Part shown: one piece after another, positions 49,348-61,472 of the stretch | Layout: every line of letters begins with the position of its first letter | Position numbering within the stretch: the first letter of the stretch is position 1 | From: Hericium rajendrae | Taxonomy: Eukaryota > Basidiomycota > Agaricomycetes > Russulales > Hericiaceae | Assembly: GCA_033439255.1 (NCBI GenBank) | Contig: CM065889.1 | Location: 868,001 to 932,000, forward strand | Direction of reading: 5' to 3' | Length of the DNA: 64,000 bases | Position numbers and translations under genes: made by a program | Notes under the pieces: model-generated | The model's database searches: none | Told to the model about the DNA's origin: nothing | The model's input: only the letters and a program-made list of their open reading frames with translations

Positions 49348-51581
49348 TCGTCCCCCCCTTGAACATGGCGATGCCCTCGTCGCCTCCAAAAAAGACCTCA
49401 ACCAAAAGACTCATGAACCCAGCCCAGACTCTGCAAAACTCTACTCAGCTCAACCAAACGTGGATCTCCATCCCAACTCAGAGGTGAGGGCAGCACAGCA
49501 AAACCAGAAGGTGAACTCGAAACCTGCATGATAGATGGCCGACCTGCACGAAGGCCAGCTGGATGACGACGAGTGATCACCGGTGCTGATAGAAAAGCGG
49601 GACGTGGTGGACACAGATCAGCACGATGAGAACGACGAGCACGTCGCTGCAACGACCCAAATGGTGATCTCGAGGATGAACGCAGAGCTGAAAAATCTCG
49701 GGGAGTGGGTAGTGGCGACACAAGATGAACAGGAAGAGAATCGGCCTCATCGGCCCAGGAAAAGGATGCAGGGGCTGGATCATGTGTAGACAGGGAGGAG
49801 GTCTGTGTCTGAGCATCCACCAGCAAGACCGCTGACGGCATGGTGGTCTCCGTCTGTGCATCAGCCTGTTCAGGCTTCTGAACCTGCAACCTACGAGCTT
49901 CCTCCTCGCATCCTTTCGCATATCCGATTGACTGAGCTGACTCGAGATCCTTGTCCGACAGTGCAAAACCATCCTCGAAACCTGAATTGTAGGCCGTAAA
50001 ACGAATTTCGCGCAATAGCCGGTCATCGATGGTGTCGATAGACGAGACGTGCGGTGCAGTGGCGAACGGAGGATGGAGAATGGGGGATGCGACGCGGCCG
50101 TCCTGGCTTGCCTTGAGTCCTTCCTGCAGGCCTTCCTCGCGGCCTTCTGCCCTGCCTGTCCTCTTCCCTGCCTCAAGACCCTCGCGGAATCCCGCGTTCC
50201 GGCCCTCCTTCAAACCCGCCGCGTGGCCTTGCCGAAGCGCAGCTGCCACGACTTCCTCTAGGTGCGCGGGATCGAAAATCGCGGGGTCGGCGTCGGCGAA
50301 GATCGACGTGGGTCGTGGTGGCGTGTTGAGATGCGCGGCGGCTTCCTGGGGCCCTCTCGGTTCGAGTCCGGGCGTCGGCGGTATCGTGTCATGTCGTGCG
50401 GATGAGGAGCCGGCGGACGGGGAAGCAGATGGAGTGGGGGATGTGGTGGGCAAGCTCACGCTGCTCGCGTTGTGCGTGTCGTGCTTGTCGTCTCCGCGGG
50501 CTTCGCGGCGGTCATCGGACTTGTTGTTCATGGCGCGCTGGCTTATGGCAGCAGTGGGTGATGCGGGTACATCGTGCGGGTCGTGCGTGGTCGTGTGGGA
50601 CACGGAAAACAGGGTGGTTGGCACGGGGCGTGGGGTTGGCTCGCACTCGCTCGCGAACGGCGTTGCGGGGTTGTTGCAGGGTGTGGGCATGTCGCACACG
50701 GTCGTGAAACGCGTGCGCGACGCAGGAGGGGCGGGAGTGCGTACCGGTCATGGGTCTCTACCGTGCACGTCCCGCGCGGTGCACACCTCGTCCTCGCGTG
50801 GCCCTGAGCCCTTCTCCGACTCGTTCTCCGTGGCGCGCGTGCGTATGGTGCGTTGGGGTGGCGTGGGTACATCCTGCGCGTTCGCGATGGTCGTCTGAGA
50901 TGCGGGGAAGGTGGGCTGGGGTGTGGAATGCGCATTCGCGCGTCTCGCATTGGGTGGTCGCGGGCGGGGCTTCTGGCTCATGTGCGATCGCGAATGGCGG
51001 CTGGGGGTGGCTATGCGACGTGCGAGCTGCGTTCGAGCTCGCTGATGCGGTATGCGGCGCGAAGGAGGAGGTGCGAGGCTGGCGGCACGCGTTCTGTGCG
51101 TGCACGTTGCGTGGCTGCTGCGTAGGCGCCGGCGTGGCCTCCTTCGAATCGATTGCGGCGGGGGTGTCGTCTGCGATGACGGGGACTACGAGCGATGGCG
51201 CGGGGCTCGGGGTACTTGCTGCTATTGAAGCTGCTGCTGCTGCTCTCCAGGCAGCTTTGGCTGCACGCTTGTTCTTGCCCATATCGGGAAATTCCGTATT
51301 CGGATGTCGAACGCGAAACTCGGTGGACGAATGGCTGCGCTGGGGCACGAAAAGGGCTGTACGCACTAGAAAACCTCTGATGGAGACGATAGGAGATGCA
51401 AAAAGATGCAAAAAGACGCTGAGAGACACAACACGGGGACACGAGATGCAAAGAGGCAGAGACGAAACACGAGGCGCGCGAAAACGATGTGATAACTGCA
51501 CGAAAAGACAGGGAGACTGCCGAAAACCCAAGCGCAATGCAACGCAACGCTAGTGGGTCGAATCCGCTCTCATCACCACGA

Positions 51582-51745
51582 TGGAGCAGGCCAAAGGGAC
51601 ACGACGCAAGCCCTAGGATAGTGGCAGGATGAGGAATGTGCTACCACATGCTGACTCTGATCTAGCTCTATGCTGACTAAGCCTCTGCCTCTAGCGGTGC
51701 TATCACGTGATCTATGCCTCTCAGACCCCCTGATCTCCCACTCCA
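51582..51745 (-). repeat. 164-bp LTR, right copy
   Basis: This is the 5' LTR of the nested element when read on the minus strand. The tRNA primer site follows inside at 51555-51578. CCGG after the repeat matches CCGG before the left copy. Confidence 0.88.
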
Positions 51746-52672
51746 CCGGCACAGGAAACAACGTCCTGCATAACCTAACCGATGACCCGTGGTTGACCAT
51801 GAACGTGTACCTGATGGCCAATACGACCGTCGAAGCGGCCGCTTCTGTCCCTGCGGATTCTGCAGGACAACCGCCTCCTGAGCTACCGCCCGACCAGCTG
51901 CGACCAGTTGAGGTACCACCTGTCCAAGATCAGGGGCCCCAGCCCGCAAGGATGCCTATGCCGATCTTACAAGGCCATGGGTACCCTCATGAGCAAGTCC
52001 CACAAAACAAGGGGGGGGCAAGCGGCGCCCACGCAAGCGCAGCCCGTGTTCCAACAATACGCTCCTCCTGTACAGGCTCTGCCGGTGCATCTGGTCGCTC
52101 AAGTGGCTGCGGGCCTTCCCCCAGTCGTAGGACAACCCGTATTCTACCAGGTCCACGGCCCTGCACCCAATCCAGCTCCAGCAAATGCACGTCGGTCTCC
52201 TAACAATCCATTCCAACCTCCCAGTCCAGGACAACCGGCACAAGGCGCGGCACCGGCCGGCGGAATCTGCCAGCCTGCTAACGCGACCGGTCCTCAGATC
52301 AAACAGGAAATCAGGCCAGAAAACCTTCCAGGATGGGACGGATCCTTCAAGACCGCCATCCGCTACTTCATGGATATCCAAGAAGTCGCAAAGTTTGGGG
52401 GGGCGGTCCCCGTTGAAATGGCCACGTGGCTTTGGATGCGTTTTAAGGAAGGATCCGGCATAAGAGATTGGTGGTCCAATATCTCGGACGAGCTGAAGGT
52501 CTACATGAAACAAGACTATACTTGCTGGATCAATGGTATCTGAGCTTACTGGCTCGGTCGGCAATGGATCTTTGACATCGGCGTCGAGTTTACGCACCAG
52601 CACTTCCGACAAGACAGACATAAACATGAGAAGCCTCTTGAATACCTCCTCCGATGCATCACGTATTCACGC
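51746..52672 (+). mobile_element. Gag region of the Gypsy element
   Basis: This continues the Gypsy element after the small LTR element. It is Pro/Gln-rich (QPPPELPPDQLRPVEV) and then reaches a more ordered capsid-like block with ENLPGWDGSFKTAIRYFMDI and DWWSNISDELKVYMKQDYTC. Such tryptophan-containing blocks are usual in fungal Gypsy gag. It is a fossil with a few breaks. Confidence 0.75.
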
Positions 52673-55600
52673 ATGCTCAACGCTGTACGGCCCGGAGGAA
52701 TCGAGGAAGTCCGCGTCCTCATGCGTAACACTACACCCGAATGGCAAAATGTCATCTCCATCAGCGAGGTCCGTTCTGTCGACGAACTCATCAACCGTTT
52801 CTGGCTGTACGAACAACAACTACTAGCCACCACGGTCTCGTCTGCCCGGTTTTCTGAACGAGACGTCCAAGCGCTAGTAGAACGTGCAGTTTCCGATAAG
52901 CTCAAATCCTATCGCTCCTATCGAAATCTGCAGTATCCGTGGGTCGAAGTGAATGTCGTCGACAGTACCGAAACTCCCGACCTAATGGGAGACGAAGAGG
53001 AGCTCCAGCAACCTGACACTATACAGGACGACGAGCAGTTGTATGACGAACCTGAAATCGTCGAGGCCTACGCCGTCCTCAATAAGAATTGTCGTCAGCG
53101 GCCGCCTCCCAAGAACGGTTACCCTTTTCCGAAAGCTGACCACGTCAAGTCTACCTTCCGTTCCCCTCCGTCTCCTTGCCGTGCATGCAGTAGCGTGCTT
53201 CACTGGGATAGAGAGTGTCCCCATTACTCGAAGTATGAAATGCGTAAGACTGCTAATAGATTGGAATGGCACTCGGATACGGTACGGCCCTTAGACAACA
53301 AACACCTGTATTCTACTGCCTATGAAACTCTCCTTAATAAATCTGAGTCTTCCGCTTATGTTGACCAGGATCTGCTTGAGGAGAAGATCCGGGAAGTATG
53401 CCTCACCGCTAAACACGTCCATGCTTCTCGCCATGTCCCTGCCCTGGAGGAAGTCGACGATCAAGACAACCTTGCTGCCGCCTCAAAACCTAAGCTCCCT
53501 TGGTCATCTAGCGCACTATTAGAGGAAGTGGTATCCGCACCTCAACCTCCGATCGTCCACTTGTCAAAGAAGCGATCCTTTCTTCCCGGCGAGTCCGCCA
53601 AAGGGATCTCTGTTGTAGCCATGACCGGCCACGTACTTCACCGCGAAGGTGCCCTGCTGGACTTACGTCTGGATTCAGGCACTGACCTTACCCTGTTATC
53701 CGATGAATACTACCGATCCCTTCGTCATCCGCCACCACTAAAGAAAGGCATGAAGCTCGAGCTACTTCAGCTCACAATGAAAGACGCTTCCATTCGTGGC
53801 TACGTGACCTTGCCCATATTCGTGGAATCCACGAACGGCAAAATTCTTTGCCTCGAAGCTGAAGCCTACGTAGTACCCTCCATGACAGTGCCTCTCCTCC
53901 TTGGCGAAGACTTTCATCTTACCTACGAGATCGATGTCCTCCGCTCTACACCCGAGGGGACCACAGTTGCCTTTGGCGGTTCGCCTCACTGCGTCAAGGC
54001 ACGCTCAGTCACACGAACCCAGGACAGTGCCCTAGTGGTCCGTAAGAAAGGCCTCAAGCTCGCGGGCTTCATCAAGGCTAAATCTCATCAACGAGAAAAG
54101 GCTCGCCGCCGGGCCCTTCAAGTACAGTCTCTCACCAATGCAGTAAGGGTAGCCACTGACGTACGCATCCTGCCTGGTCAAGTGCACATGGTTCCCGTCA
54201 AACTGCCCAAGGGAAGCGAAGATGCGACTTGGATGATCGAAAGCGCCTTCGCCGATCTCTCTAAGAAACGACAACCCGATCTCATGGTGCCCAATATGCT
54301 CCTTAAAGGATCGGCCACTACGGTCCCGGTGTCTAACGGCGGGTCGCACCCTCGATACCTGTGCAAGGGTGACACCCTAGCCCACATGCTCCCCGTGGAC
54401 TCTGCATTGGATAAGCCCCGAGACGAAGACCATCTTCGCAGCCTCCAGGAACACACAAATCGCACTAAAGCACTCATCGAGGCCACCGCGGCCGCGACCT
54501 CACCTTCCTCCGCGGTATCCGCAGAGGACGAGGATTGGGGACCCAAGACGGCGAAAGTTCCCGACCCTACGGTTTATCCTTCTTCGCAAATGGAAGAATT
54601 ATTGGATGTAGGACAGCTTCCTGACCATTTGCGCGACCAAGCATGGGACATGCTTCGTCGACGGCAACGCGCATTCGGATTTGACGGACGACTGGGTCAC
54701 CACCCTTCGAAAGTTCACATTCGGACAGTGGATGGCCAGGTCCCTATCTCTGTTCCCATGTACGGAGCTTCCCCTGCCAAGCGTGAAGTCATCGAGGAGC
54801 AACTTCAGTCCTGGTTCGAGCAGGACGTCATTGAACCATCAAAAAGCCCCTGGAGCATGCCCGTCATAATTGTTTATCGCAATAACAAGCCCCGCTTCTG
54901 CATCGATTATCGCAAGCTTAACGCTGTCACTATCCCCGACGAGTTTCCCATACCTCGGCAATCCGAGATACTGGGTTCTCTCATGGGCGCGCAAGTGTTA
55001 TCCTCTCTGGATGCTCTGTCGGGCTTCACCCAGCTCGAGATGTCGCCCGACAACATTGAGAAAACGGCTTTTCGAATGCACACCGGTCACTGGCAGTTCA
55101 AACACATGCCGTTCGGGTTGCGCAACGGCCCATCTATTTTCCAACGGGTTATGCAACACATTTTAGCCCCCTACCTTTGGCTATTTTGTCTGGTATATAT
55201 CGACGATATCGTCGTATATTCTAAGACTCACGAAGACCACATCGCTCACCTCGACAAGGTGCTCGGTGCCATGGAACAGGCCGGCATCATGCTCTCACCC
55301 TCCAAATGCCATATGTTCTACTCCTCTATTATCCTTCTCAGTCACAAAGTCTCCCGTCTCGGCCTGTCCACCCATAAAACGAAAGTCAAGAAAATCTTAG
55401 ACATGCCGCGTCCGACGTCGGTACCCGAACTCCGTACGTTCCTAGGCATGGCAGTCTACTTTTCTTCTTTTCTTTCCCATTATGCATCTATGGCTGCACC
55501 TCTCTTCCATCTTACTCGTAAAGGTGCTCGCTGGGCATGGTCCGCCACGGAGGAGGAATCCTTTTCTGCGATCAAGGCCGCCCTCGCATCTGCTCCCATT

Positions 55601-57694
55601 CTGGGGCACCCCGAACAAGGTTGTCCATACCGTCTGTACATGGACGCTTCCGCGGATGGCTTAGGCTGCACCCTACAACAGGTCCAACACATCGCTGTTG
55701 CCGATCTCAAAGGCACGAAGCTCTACGACCGCCTTACCCGCGACTTCGCGGCAGGAAAGCCTGTCCCCAAGTTAGTGGCTAAACTCTCTGACCGTATTCG
55801 TGACGATCAACACGAAGAAATGTGGGGTTCTTCCCTCGACACCTCCTTCGTCTGGATCGAGCACGTAGTCGCGTATTGGAGTCGTACCTTCAAACCCACT
55901 GAACGCAACTACTCCGGCACCGAGCGCGAGGCTCTTGGTGCCAAAGAAGGGCTCGTTAAATTCTTACCCTTCATCAAAGGGGAGGAGATTCTTCTTATCA
56001 CAGACCACGCCGCCCTGCAATGGGCCCGGACATACGAGAATAGTAACCGTCACCTCGCCGCTTGGGGCACCGTCTTTTCTGCCTTCAAACCAGGCCTCGA
56101 AATCGTCCATCGACCGGGCCGAGTCCATTCTAATGTGGACCCCATCTCGTGCCTCCTCCCACCTGTTCCGTCATTTCACGCCCCTCCCGACGACGACGCC
56201 CCGAGTCTGACCCGCAATCGCGACCTCGCGGAATCCGCTGAGGCCGCCGCACAGAAGGCTCCTGCTCCCAAGTTTGCCGCATTCGCCGTCATCGACTGGG
56301 CTGACATCGTCGAGCCATGCAGCGCTTTTCCCGTCCTCACGTGCCGTGCGGTTCGTCACCTGCTCAACGCCGGCTCTCCAGCAGCAGGCAAGGGGGGGCA
56401 ACCATCTGCTACTGTCAAACCGAAGCCACCTCATCCGTCACCATCTTGTCGCCCACGCTCTTCCAAAACAAGATGCCTCTGTCGAGCTAGGGATGGTATC
56501 GCTCAGCCTGAGAATGAACCGTCGGATAAGTCGATAGAACCTGAGGAATCCTTAGGTCCCTACGACATCCAGGCTAACTGGGAGAGTGCCCATCCTCCTC
56601 CAACCATTCTCATACATGCCTCACCCGAATACCAACACCAGCTAATCGACGGCTATAAGAAAGATCCCTCACTGGCCAGGCATTGGACAGCAGCTGAAGA
56701 ATCACCTGGCTCCTGGAATCCGGGAGCTAGGTACTTCAAAGACAAAGAAGGACTTCTCTTCTTCAGGGACGCCGATTTCCAGCCTAGGCTTTGCATCCCG
56801 GAGTCCCTCTGAAGCGATATTATGGTACATGCACACGAAAGCGCTTACGAGTCAGCCCACGCAGGCCCCAAAAAGCTCTGGGCTATCCTTAGTGGGAAAT
56901 TCTTCTGGCCCCGAATGCGCAAAGACGTCAAGGCATTTTGTGCCTCTTGTGACGTCTGCCAGAAAACTAAGAACCCAAATTTCGGACAATACGGCATGCT
57001 GATTCCTAATCCGATCCCCAAATGCCCTTACGAGTCCATATCCATGGACATGATCACGGGACTTACATGGTCCAATGACTTTAATGCGATCATTGTATTC
57101 GTGGACCGCCTTAGCAAACACGCCCAATTCATTCCTACCACTACGGGCTTGGACGCAGAAGGATTCGCCATGCTATTCGTGAAAAACGTTGTCTGCCGGT
57201 TCGGTATACCTGACAACATCATTACGGATCGCGATCCTAGATGGATGTCCGACTTCTGGAATGTAGTAGCAAAATTCCTAAAGACAAGGATGTCCCTGTC
57301 TTCATCTCACCACCCTCAACACGACGGGCAAACAGAAATTGTCAATCGTCGTGTCGAAACCATGCTATGTGCATATGTCGCTGAGGATAAATCCACCTGG
57401 TCTGACTGGCTACCACTGTTGGAACATGCCTATAACGCGTCCCCTCATGCCTCTACAGGAATGAGTCCATTCGAAGTCCTTTTCGGGTATAAACCTAAAG
57501 GAACGCTGGATTTCTTCTCCGAAGCAGACGAAACGAGCCCGCAAGCTGTGCTCCTCTACGGAAATGCGAGCGAATTCGTCGACGCCTTACGTTTCCATAG
57601 GGAGAGCGCGTGCACGGCTATCGCCATGGCTCAAGTCAAACAATCCGAAGCGTACAACCAGAAGCGCAAGCTTCTAGAATTCGACGTCGGAGGT
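52673..57694 (+). mobile_element. Pol region of the Gypsy element: zinc knuckle, protease, RT, RNase H, integrase
   Basis: Visible parts in order: a CCHC zinc knuckle CRACSSVLHWDREC near 53,180; the protease motif LDSGTDL near 53,670; reverse transcriptase from about 54,840, with FCIDYRKLNAV, MPFGLRNGPS and the catalytic YIDD at about 55,196; RNase H from about 55,630, with YMDASADG, YSGTEREA and TDHAALQW; and integrase from about 56,830, with an HHCC-type zinc region (CASCDVCQ), the core Asp residues in SMDMITGL and ITDRDPRW, and the Glu in QTEIVNRR. Catalytic signatures are all recognisable, so the copy decayed little, but it is broken. The TIR element sits at the integrase end. Confidence 0.93.
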
Positions 57695-57906
57695 GTCCCA
57701 GTCACTGAAATACATTATATAGGACAACTTGCCTAAATCGTATTACAAAAACCCTGGCAACTGCTGATCAGCCAGTCGCCGGGCACGTTATAATTCACAC
57801 AGGTAAGGCGGCACCCAGGGTGCCGCAAAAACATATGTTATTCCAAAAAAAACATATCGGCCGAGATCTTAAGGATCTCAGCACTAGTACAATAGTCGTT
57901 ACCTGC

Positions 57907-58143
57907 GTGCTCGCTGGTGCTTCCCCCCGCGCTCGCCGGCGCTTCCCCCCGCGCTCGCTGGCGCTTCCCCCCACGCTCGCTGGCACTTCCCCCCACGCTC
58001 GCTGGCGCTTTCCCCCCTGCTCGCCGGCGCTTCCCCGCGCGCTCGCTGGGCGCTTCCCCGCGCGCTCGCCGGGCGCTTCCCCGCGCGCTCGCCGGCGCTT
58101 CCTCGCGCGCTTGCTGGCGCTTCCTCGCACGCTCGCCGGCGCC
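57907..58143 (+). repeat. 22-bp minisatellite, about 11 units
   Basis: Units follow the pattern GCTCGCTGGCGCTTCCCC plus a variable end (CCGC, CCAC, GCGC and others), with a period of 22 bases and a few units one base longer. It lies inside the TIR element. Confidence 0.9.
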
Positions 58144-58189
58144 TACCATCCCGCCGCGCCGCCACTTCCACGTGCTGTTCCCGCTCCTG

Positions 58190-59230
58190 CCCCATGGCTA
58201 CGCATGCGCTGCGTGCTCATTGCGCGCACTGTTCGCCGTACACCCGCTGCAGAGCGTGCGCGGCGCAGTCCGGTCAATGCGGCGCTAGCGCCCATTTGCC
58301 GCTGGCCGCCCACACTGTCCACTGCGCTGGCCGCATCCGTCGAGGGCGTGGGCACGGCGCTGGACAGCGCGCGAGCCATGGCGCACAGCGCTGGGACGCG
58401 CGGGCCACGGCGCTTGGACGCACGGGCGCGGCGTGGGCACGGGGTCACGGCGTGGGCGCGCGCGGATGGCAGGGGTGCACGCGGGACATGGTACGAGCCG
58501 TGGGAAGGCGGGAGCATGCGGGGAATGGCGAGAGCATGCGGAGAACGGTGGGAGCATGCGGAGAATGGGGATTGGGTACGCGCGAGCACTGGAGGTGCGG
58601 GAACTGGAGCGCGCGGGCACGGGACTGGGATGTGCCCGGCACAGGGCTGGGACGCGTGGGCACAGGGCTGGGACGCGCGGGCACGGAGCTGGGGCTTGGG
58701 CCCGCGCACAGGCGCTGGAGGGTGCGGGCGTGGAGCTGGGGCACGGGCGCGGAGCTGGTGGGAGGGAATCTTGAGGGCGTCGTTGCGTCCGCGTGTCATT
58801 GCTACGCGATGGGGCGTGCGTGGTAATGGGCTGACGCACATGCAAACGCGAACGCGTCGGCATGAACGTGGCATGGTGGGGTGGGATGGGGATGGGTTGG
58901 CCTCGTGCGGCCTGCGCGCACGCCTCCCGAGGACTTTGATGGTGCGCGGTTGCGAGCGCGGGGTCTTGCGTGCTGGCGAGTGCCCCCTCATGGCGTGGGG
59001 AGAGGTCGGACGCGCATTTGCAAGCGCGGCGGTGGGTCGAGATGGGGGCCTGGCGCGAACGCGCGGTTGCTAGGGTGCATGCGGGGTTGTCAGGTGGACG
59101 ATGCGTCGAATTTTGCGAGTGCACGAGTGCGCAGGCGATGCCGAATGCGCGATTGCGAGCGCGGGGGGAGGGAGATACTTGTGGTGGGGGGTGGGTCTCG
59201 TCGCGCGGCCTGCCATGCCACGTCAACACA
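58190..59230. repeat. GC-rich, internally repetitive block of the TIR element
   Basis: The sequence is dominated by short, diverged repeats such as GGGCACGGGACTGGGA and GGGACGCGCGGGCAC near 58,610-58,690. Long open frames exist on both strands, but they encode only Arg/Pro/Ala/His-rich or Gly/Arg/Trp-rich low-complexity protein, an effect of GC content. No gene was recognised. Confidence 0.6.
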
Positions 59231-59603
59231 TTCGGGAGCTAAAAAAGAGAAGAAATAGTTAGTATAGCATGACAGACGGAATGTAAACAAGTAACTTACG
59301 AATTTGAGAGCTTTTGAGCCCTGTATTGTCCCCGCTTGATCATGGGAGGACGAGGAAGAAGATGTGCTGAGCCACGAGCCTTGTGGCACCGATCAGCAAT
59401 TGCCGAACAGGGTACCGTACGAGGCTGGCCGACTTCGAACACGATTTTCAGAAAGAGTAAATTGTATTAAATCATAGAAATAATACAGCAGCTTTAGATA
59501 CAATGTTTAAGTGTAAATACGAACTTTTGTGTGAATCAAATGGACTTAAGGCATACTGTGTGCGATGCACTCTTAAGGATGTCTAAAATGGACGGCGTGT
59601 CGA

Positions 59604-59646
59604 GCTCGAATCGACGTCTCGGGCACGCCGGACATCCGATTCGAGC
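59604..59646. repeat. Perfect 10-bp inverted repeat with a 23-bp loop
   Basis: GCTCGAATCG at 59604-59613 pairs with CGATTCGAGC at 59637-59646. It lies in the AT-rich centre of the TIR element and contrasts with its surroundings. It is not a tRNA, as no cloverleaf can be drawn around it. Confidence 0.6.
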
Positions 59647-60879
59647 CGCAATTTCTTAGCATACGTCCCTTCTACCATCTATCGGTCTGCTGGATTATAT
59701 TATAGTATACTATAACTATGTACTCATACTTTATCAGATTTTTTTATGGCCCGGATCTATAGGATCTGGGTAAGATTGATGTTTTTCGGTCATTTCAGGC
59801 CAGATTCTATAAGTTTTTCAAGTCTCGAGGTCTCAAATCTTCATTAAAATATTTGTGCTTTCGGAAATATATGATCCATAGCTTTAGAAAACGTTTCGCG
59901 CAACTCGTTTGTCGAAGGTCGAAGATTTGAAGCCTGCACAACCGGAACTATGCATTAGGGTTACTGAACATTACAGTATGTTTGCCCTCCTGACTCTGAT
60001 ATTGCTAATAATTGCTGAATCTTTCTACTACATATTCTGGGCTACTATATGTACATATCTACCGTTCAATTTCTGTCTTGTGCGGTCCAAAAACCGCCCA
60101 AGACTCGACTCCTCCTCCTCGTTCGGGGTTCTCGGGCTGCTACCGCCGCTCGGCGATTTCCGAGCCATGCCACAGCTGGTGCGCCACGGCTCATCCTCTC
60201 CCTCTGCACCCTCCTCCCTTTCCTGCCCACCCTTCTCCCTCTTCGTGTTCATGCTCACCTCCGCACTCTTCGCGTGCCTCGCGTCGCTCTTCGTTCCCCC
60301 TCCCCATCTAGCATGCCCACCGCGCATCTGCCGTGCTCCACGCCCCTCGACCATGCCCTCCACGGCCCACAACAGCCGTCCATCCCCTCCACACCCATCA
60401 GACGCACGTAGAAGCGCGCAGCAGACGCCCCGGACGCGTACGCAGGCACGTTCAACAACGTGGACGTGCGCCCGACACCCGCGCTTGCACGGTGCCAGCA
60501 CCACACCCACGACAACACCCGGCGCGCGCGGCAGCGGCCCTCAACACCCCCAAACATCGCTCGATGCCGCGACGGGTTAGCAACACGCGCACGTGATGTG
60601 CAGCGCCCCGGCGCCGGCACGCACAGCGCAGCAACGGCGCACCGCCCCCCACGCACTTGCGCTCAGGCCCCAGCACCCCCGCAGAACGCCAGCACCCGCG
60701 CGCGATGCCCAGCGCTCACGCAGAATGCCGCAATGACGGCGCGCCCGACGGCGCGGCGTGGCGCGTAGCACCACGCTAGCCCACGCTGCAGCGCAGCAAC
60801 AACGACGGCAGCAGCGCCTGCAGCGCCTGCAGCGCTAGTGACGTACGTCGTGGCAATGAGCGAGCGGAGGTGCCAGGGA

Positions 60880-61160
60880 GCGAGTGACAGCGGCGGCGGG
60901 GAGCGAGCGGCAGCGGCGGCGAGGAGCAAGCGGCGGCGGCGGCGGGGAGCGAGCGGCGGCGGTGGGGAGCGAGCAGCGGCGGCCGCGAGGAGTGAGCAGC
61001 GGCGGCGGTGAGAGAGCGAGCGGCGGCGGCGGCGGCGGGGAGCGGCGGCGGCGGCAGCGGGGAGCGAGCGGCGGTGGCGGTGGCGGCGGCGGGGAGCGAG
61101 CGGCGGCGGCGGCAGCGGGGAGCGAGCGGCGGCGGGAAGCGGGCGCAGGCGCGTAGCCGA
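60880..61160. repeat. GCGGCG / GGGGAGCGAGC repeat tract
   Basis: About 280 bases are built almost only from GGCGGC runs and GGGGAGCGAGCGGC blocks, repeated more than ten times with small changes. Frames through it are artefacts of the repeat. It belongs to the TIR element. Confidence 0.85.
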
Positions 61161-61472
61161 GGGCGGGAGGTGCACGGGCACATAGCCGAGGCGGGCGCGT
61201 AGCCGAGAGCGGGATGCGGTGCCGAGGAGGGGCGGGGCAGTGCCGAGGAGGGCGCGGGTGCCGTGCCGACGGCAGGCGGATAGATAGTGCCGATGGCAGG
61301 CGTGCCCTGCACGCGGCAGTAGGTAGTGCACGGCCCGGTAAGCGGCCCCGACGACATTACAATACGAGTGAATTATAATGTGTGTTGCAAGTTGCTGGCC
61401 AGCAACTTCCGAGGTTTTTGTAATACGTCTCCGGCAATTTGCTGATGCACAATATAGTTTCATAGCTGGGAC

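Larger units (their letters stand above)
49184..51745 (-). mobile_element. Small non-autonomous LTR retroelement with its own gene, nested in the Gypsy element (fossil)
   Basis: Identical-length 164-bp direct repeats (49184-49347 and 51582-51745) start TGGAG and end CTCCA. They differ at two positions, about 1.2 percent. The 4-bp CCGG flanks both ends as a target duplication. Direction is given by a 24-nt tRNA primer site on the minus strand, TGGTGATGAGAGCGG and onward (51578-51555), three bases inside the right LTR, and by a purine tract (AAGGGGGGGA) beside the left LTR. The 2.2-kb interior has no pol. It holds minus-strand coding sequence for an Ala-rich, basic start (MGKNKRAAKAAW), a Pro/Ser-rich middle and a C-terminal part with a long glycine-every-fourth-residue run. 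The frame has about two breaks or introns. This is a TRIM/LARD-like element. Confidence 0.85.
57695..61472. mobile_element. 3.8-kb element with ~105-bp terminal inverted repeats, nested in the Gypsy element
   Basis: The left end (57695-57800) and the reverse complement of the right end (61368-61472) both begin GTCCCAG and share CGTATTACAAAAACC and TTATAATTCAC at matching distances; they are alike but not identical. No transposase was recognised inside. The interior is two very GC-rich repetitive blocks (57,900-59,230 and 60,090-61,300) around an AT-rich centre (59,240-60,080). Long TIRs around odd GC-rich cargo recall Mutator-type elements that pick up genomic sequence, but no clear target duplication could be found (the flanks read GGAGGT and TGGTGG), so the class is open. 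Confidence 0.7.

Noticed and set aside
50029-51553. Long plus-strand frames (289 and 267 codons)
   Set aside because: They are antisense to the coding strand of the small LTR element, whose direction is fixed by its primer site and purine tract.
57907-58143. CRISPR-like array of short repeats
   Set aside because: Units are directly adjacent with no unique spacers, and the genome is fungal. It is a minisatellite.
57820-59073. 417-codon plus-strand open frame and 314-codon minus-strand frame over the same bases
   Set aside because: They run through a 22-bp tandem array and GC-rich low-complexity sequence, where stops are rare by composition. The predicted proteins are repetitive and overlap each other.
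60663-61463. 266-codon minus-strand open frame
   Set aside because: It reads the GCGGCG repeat tract and ends inside the right terminal repeat, so it is not a gene.
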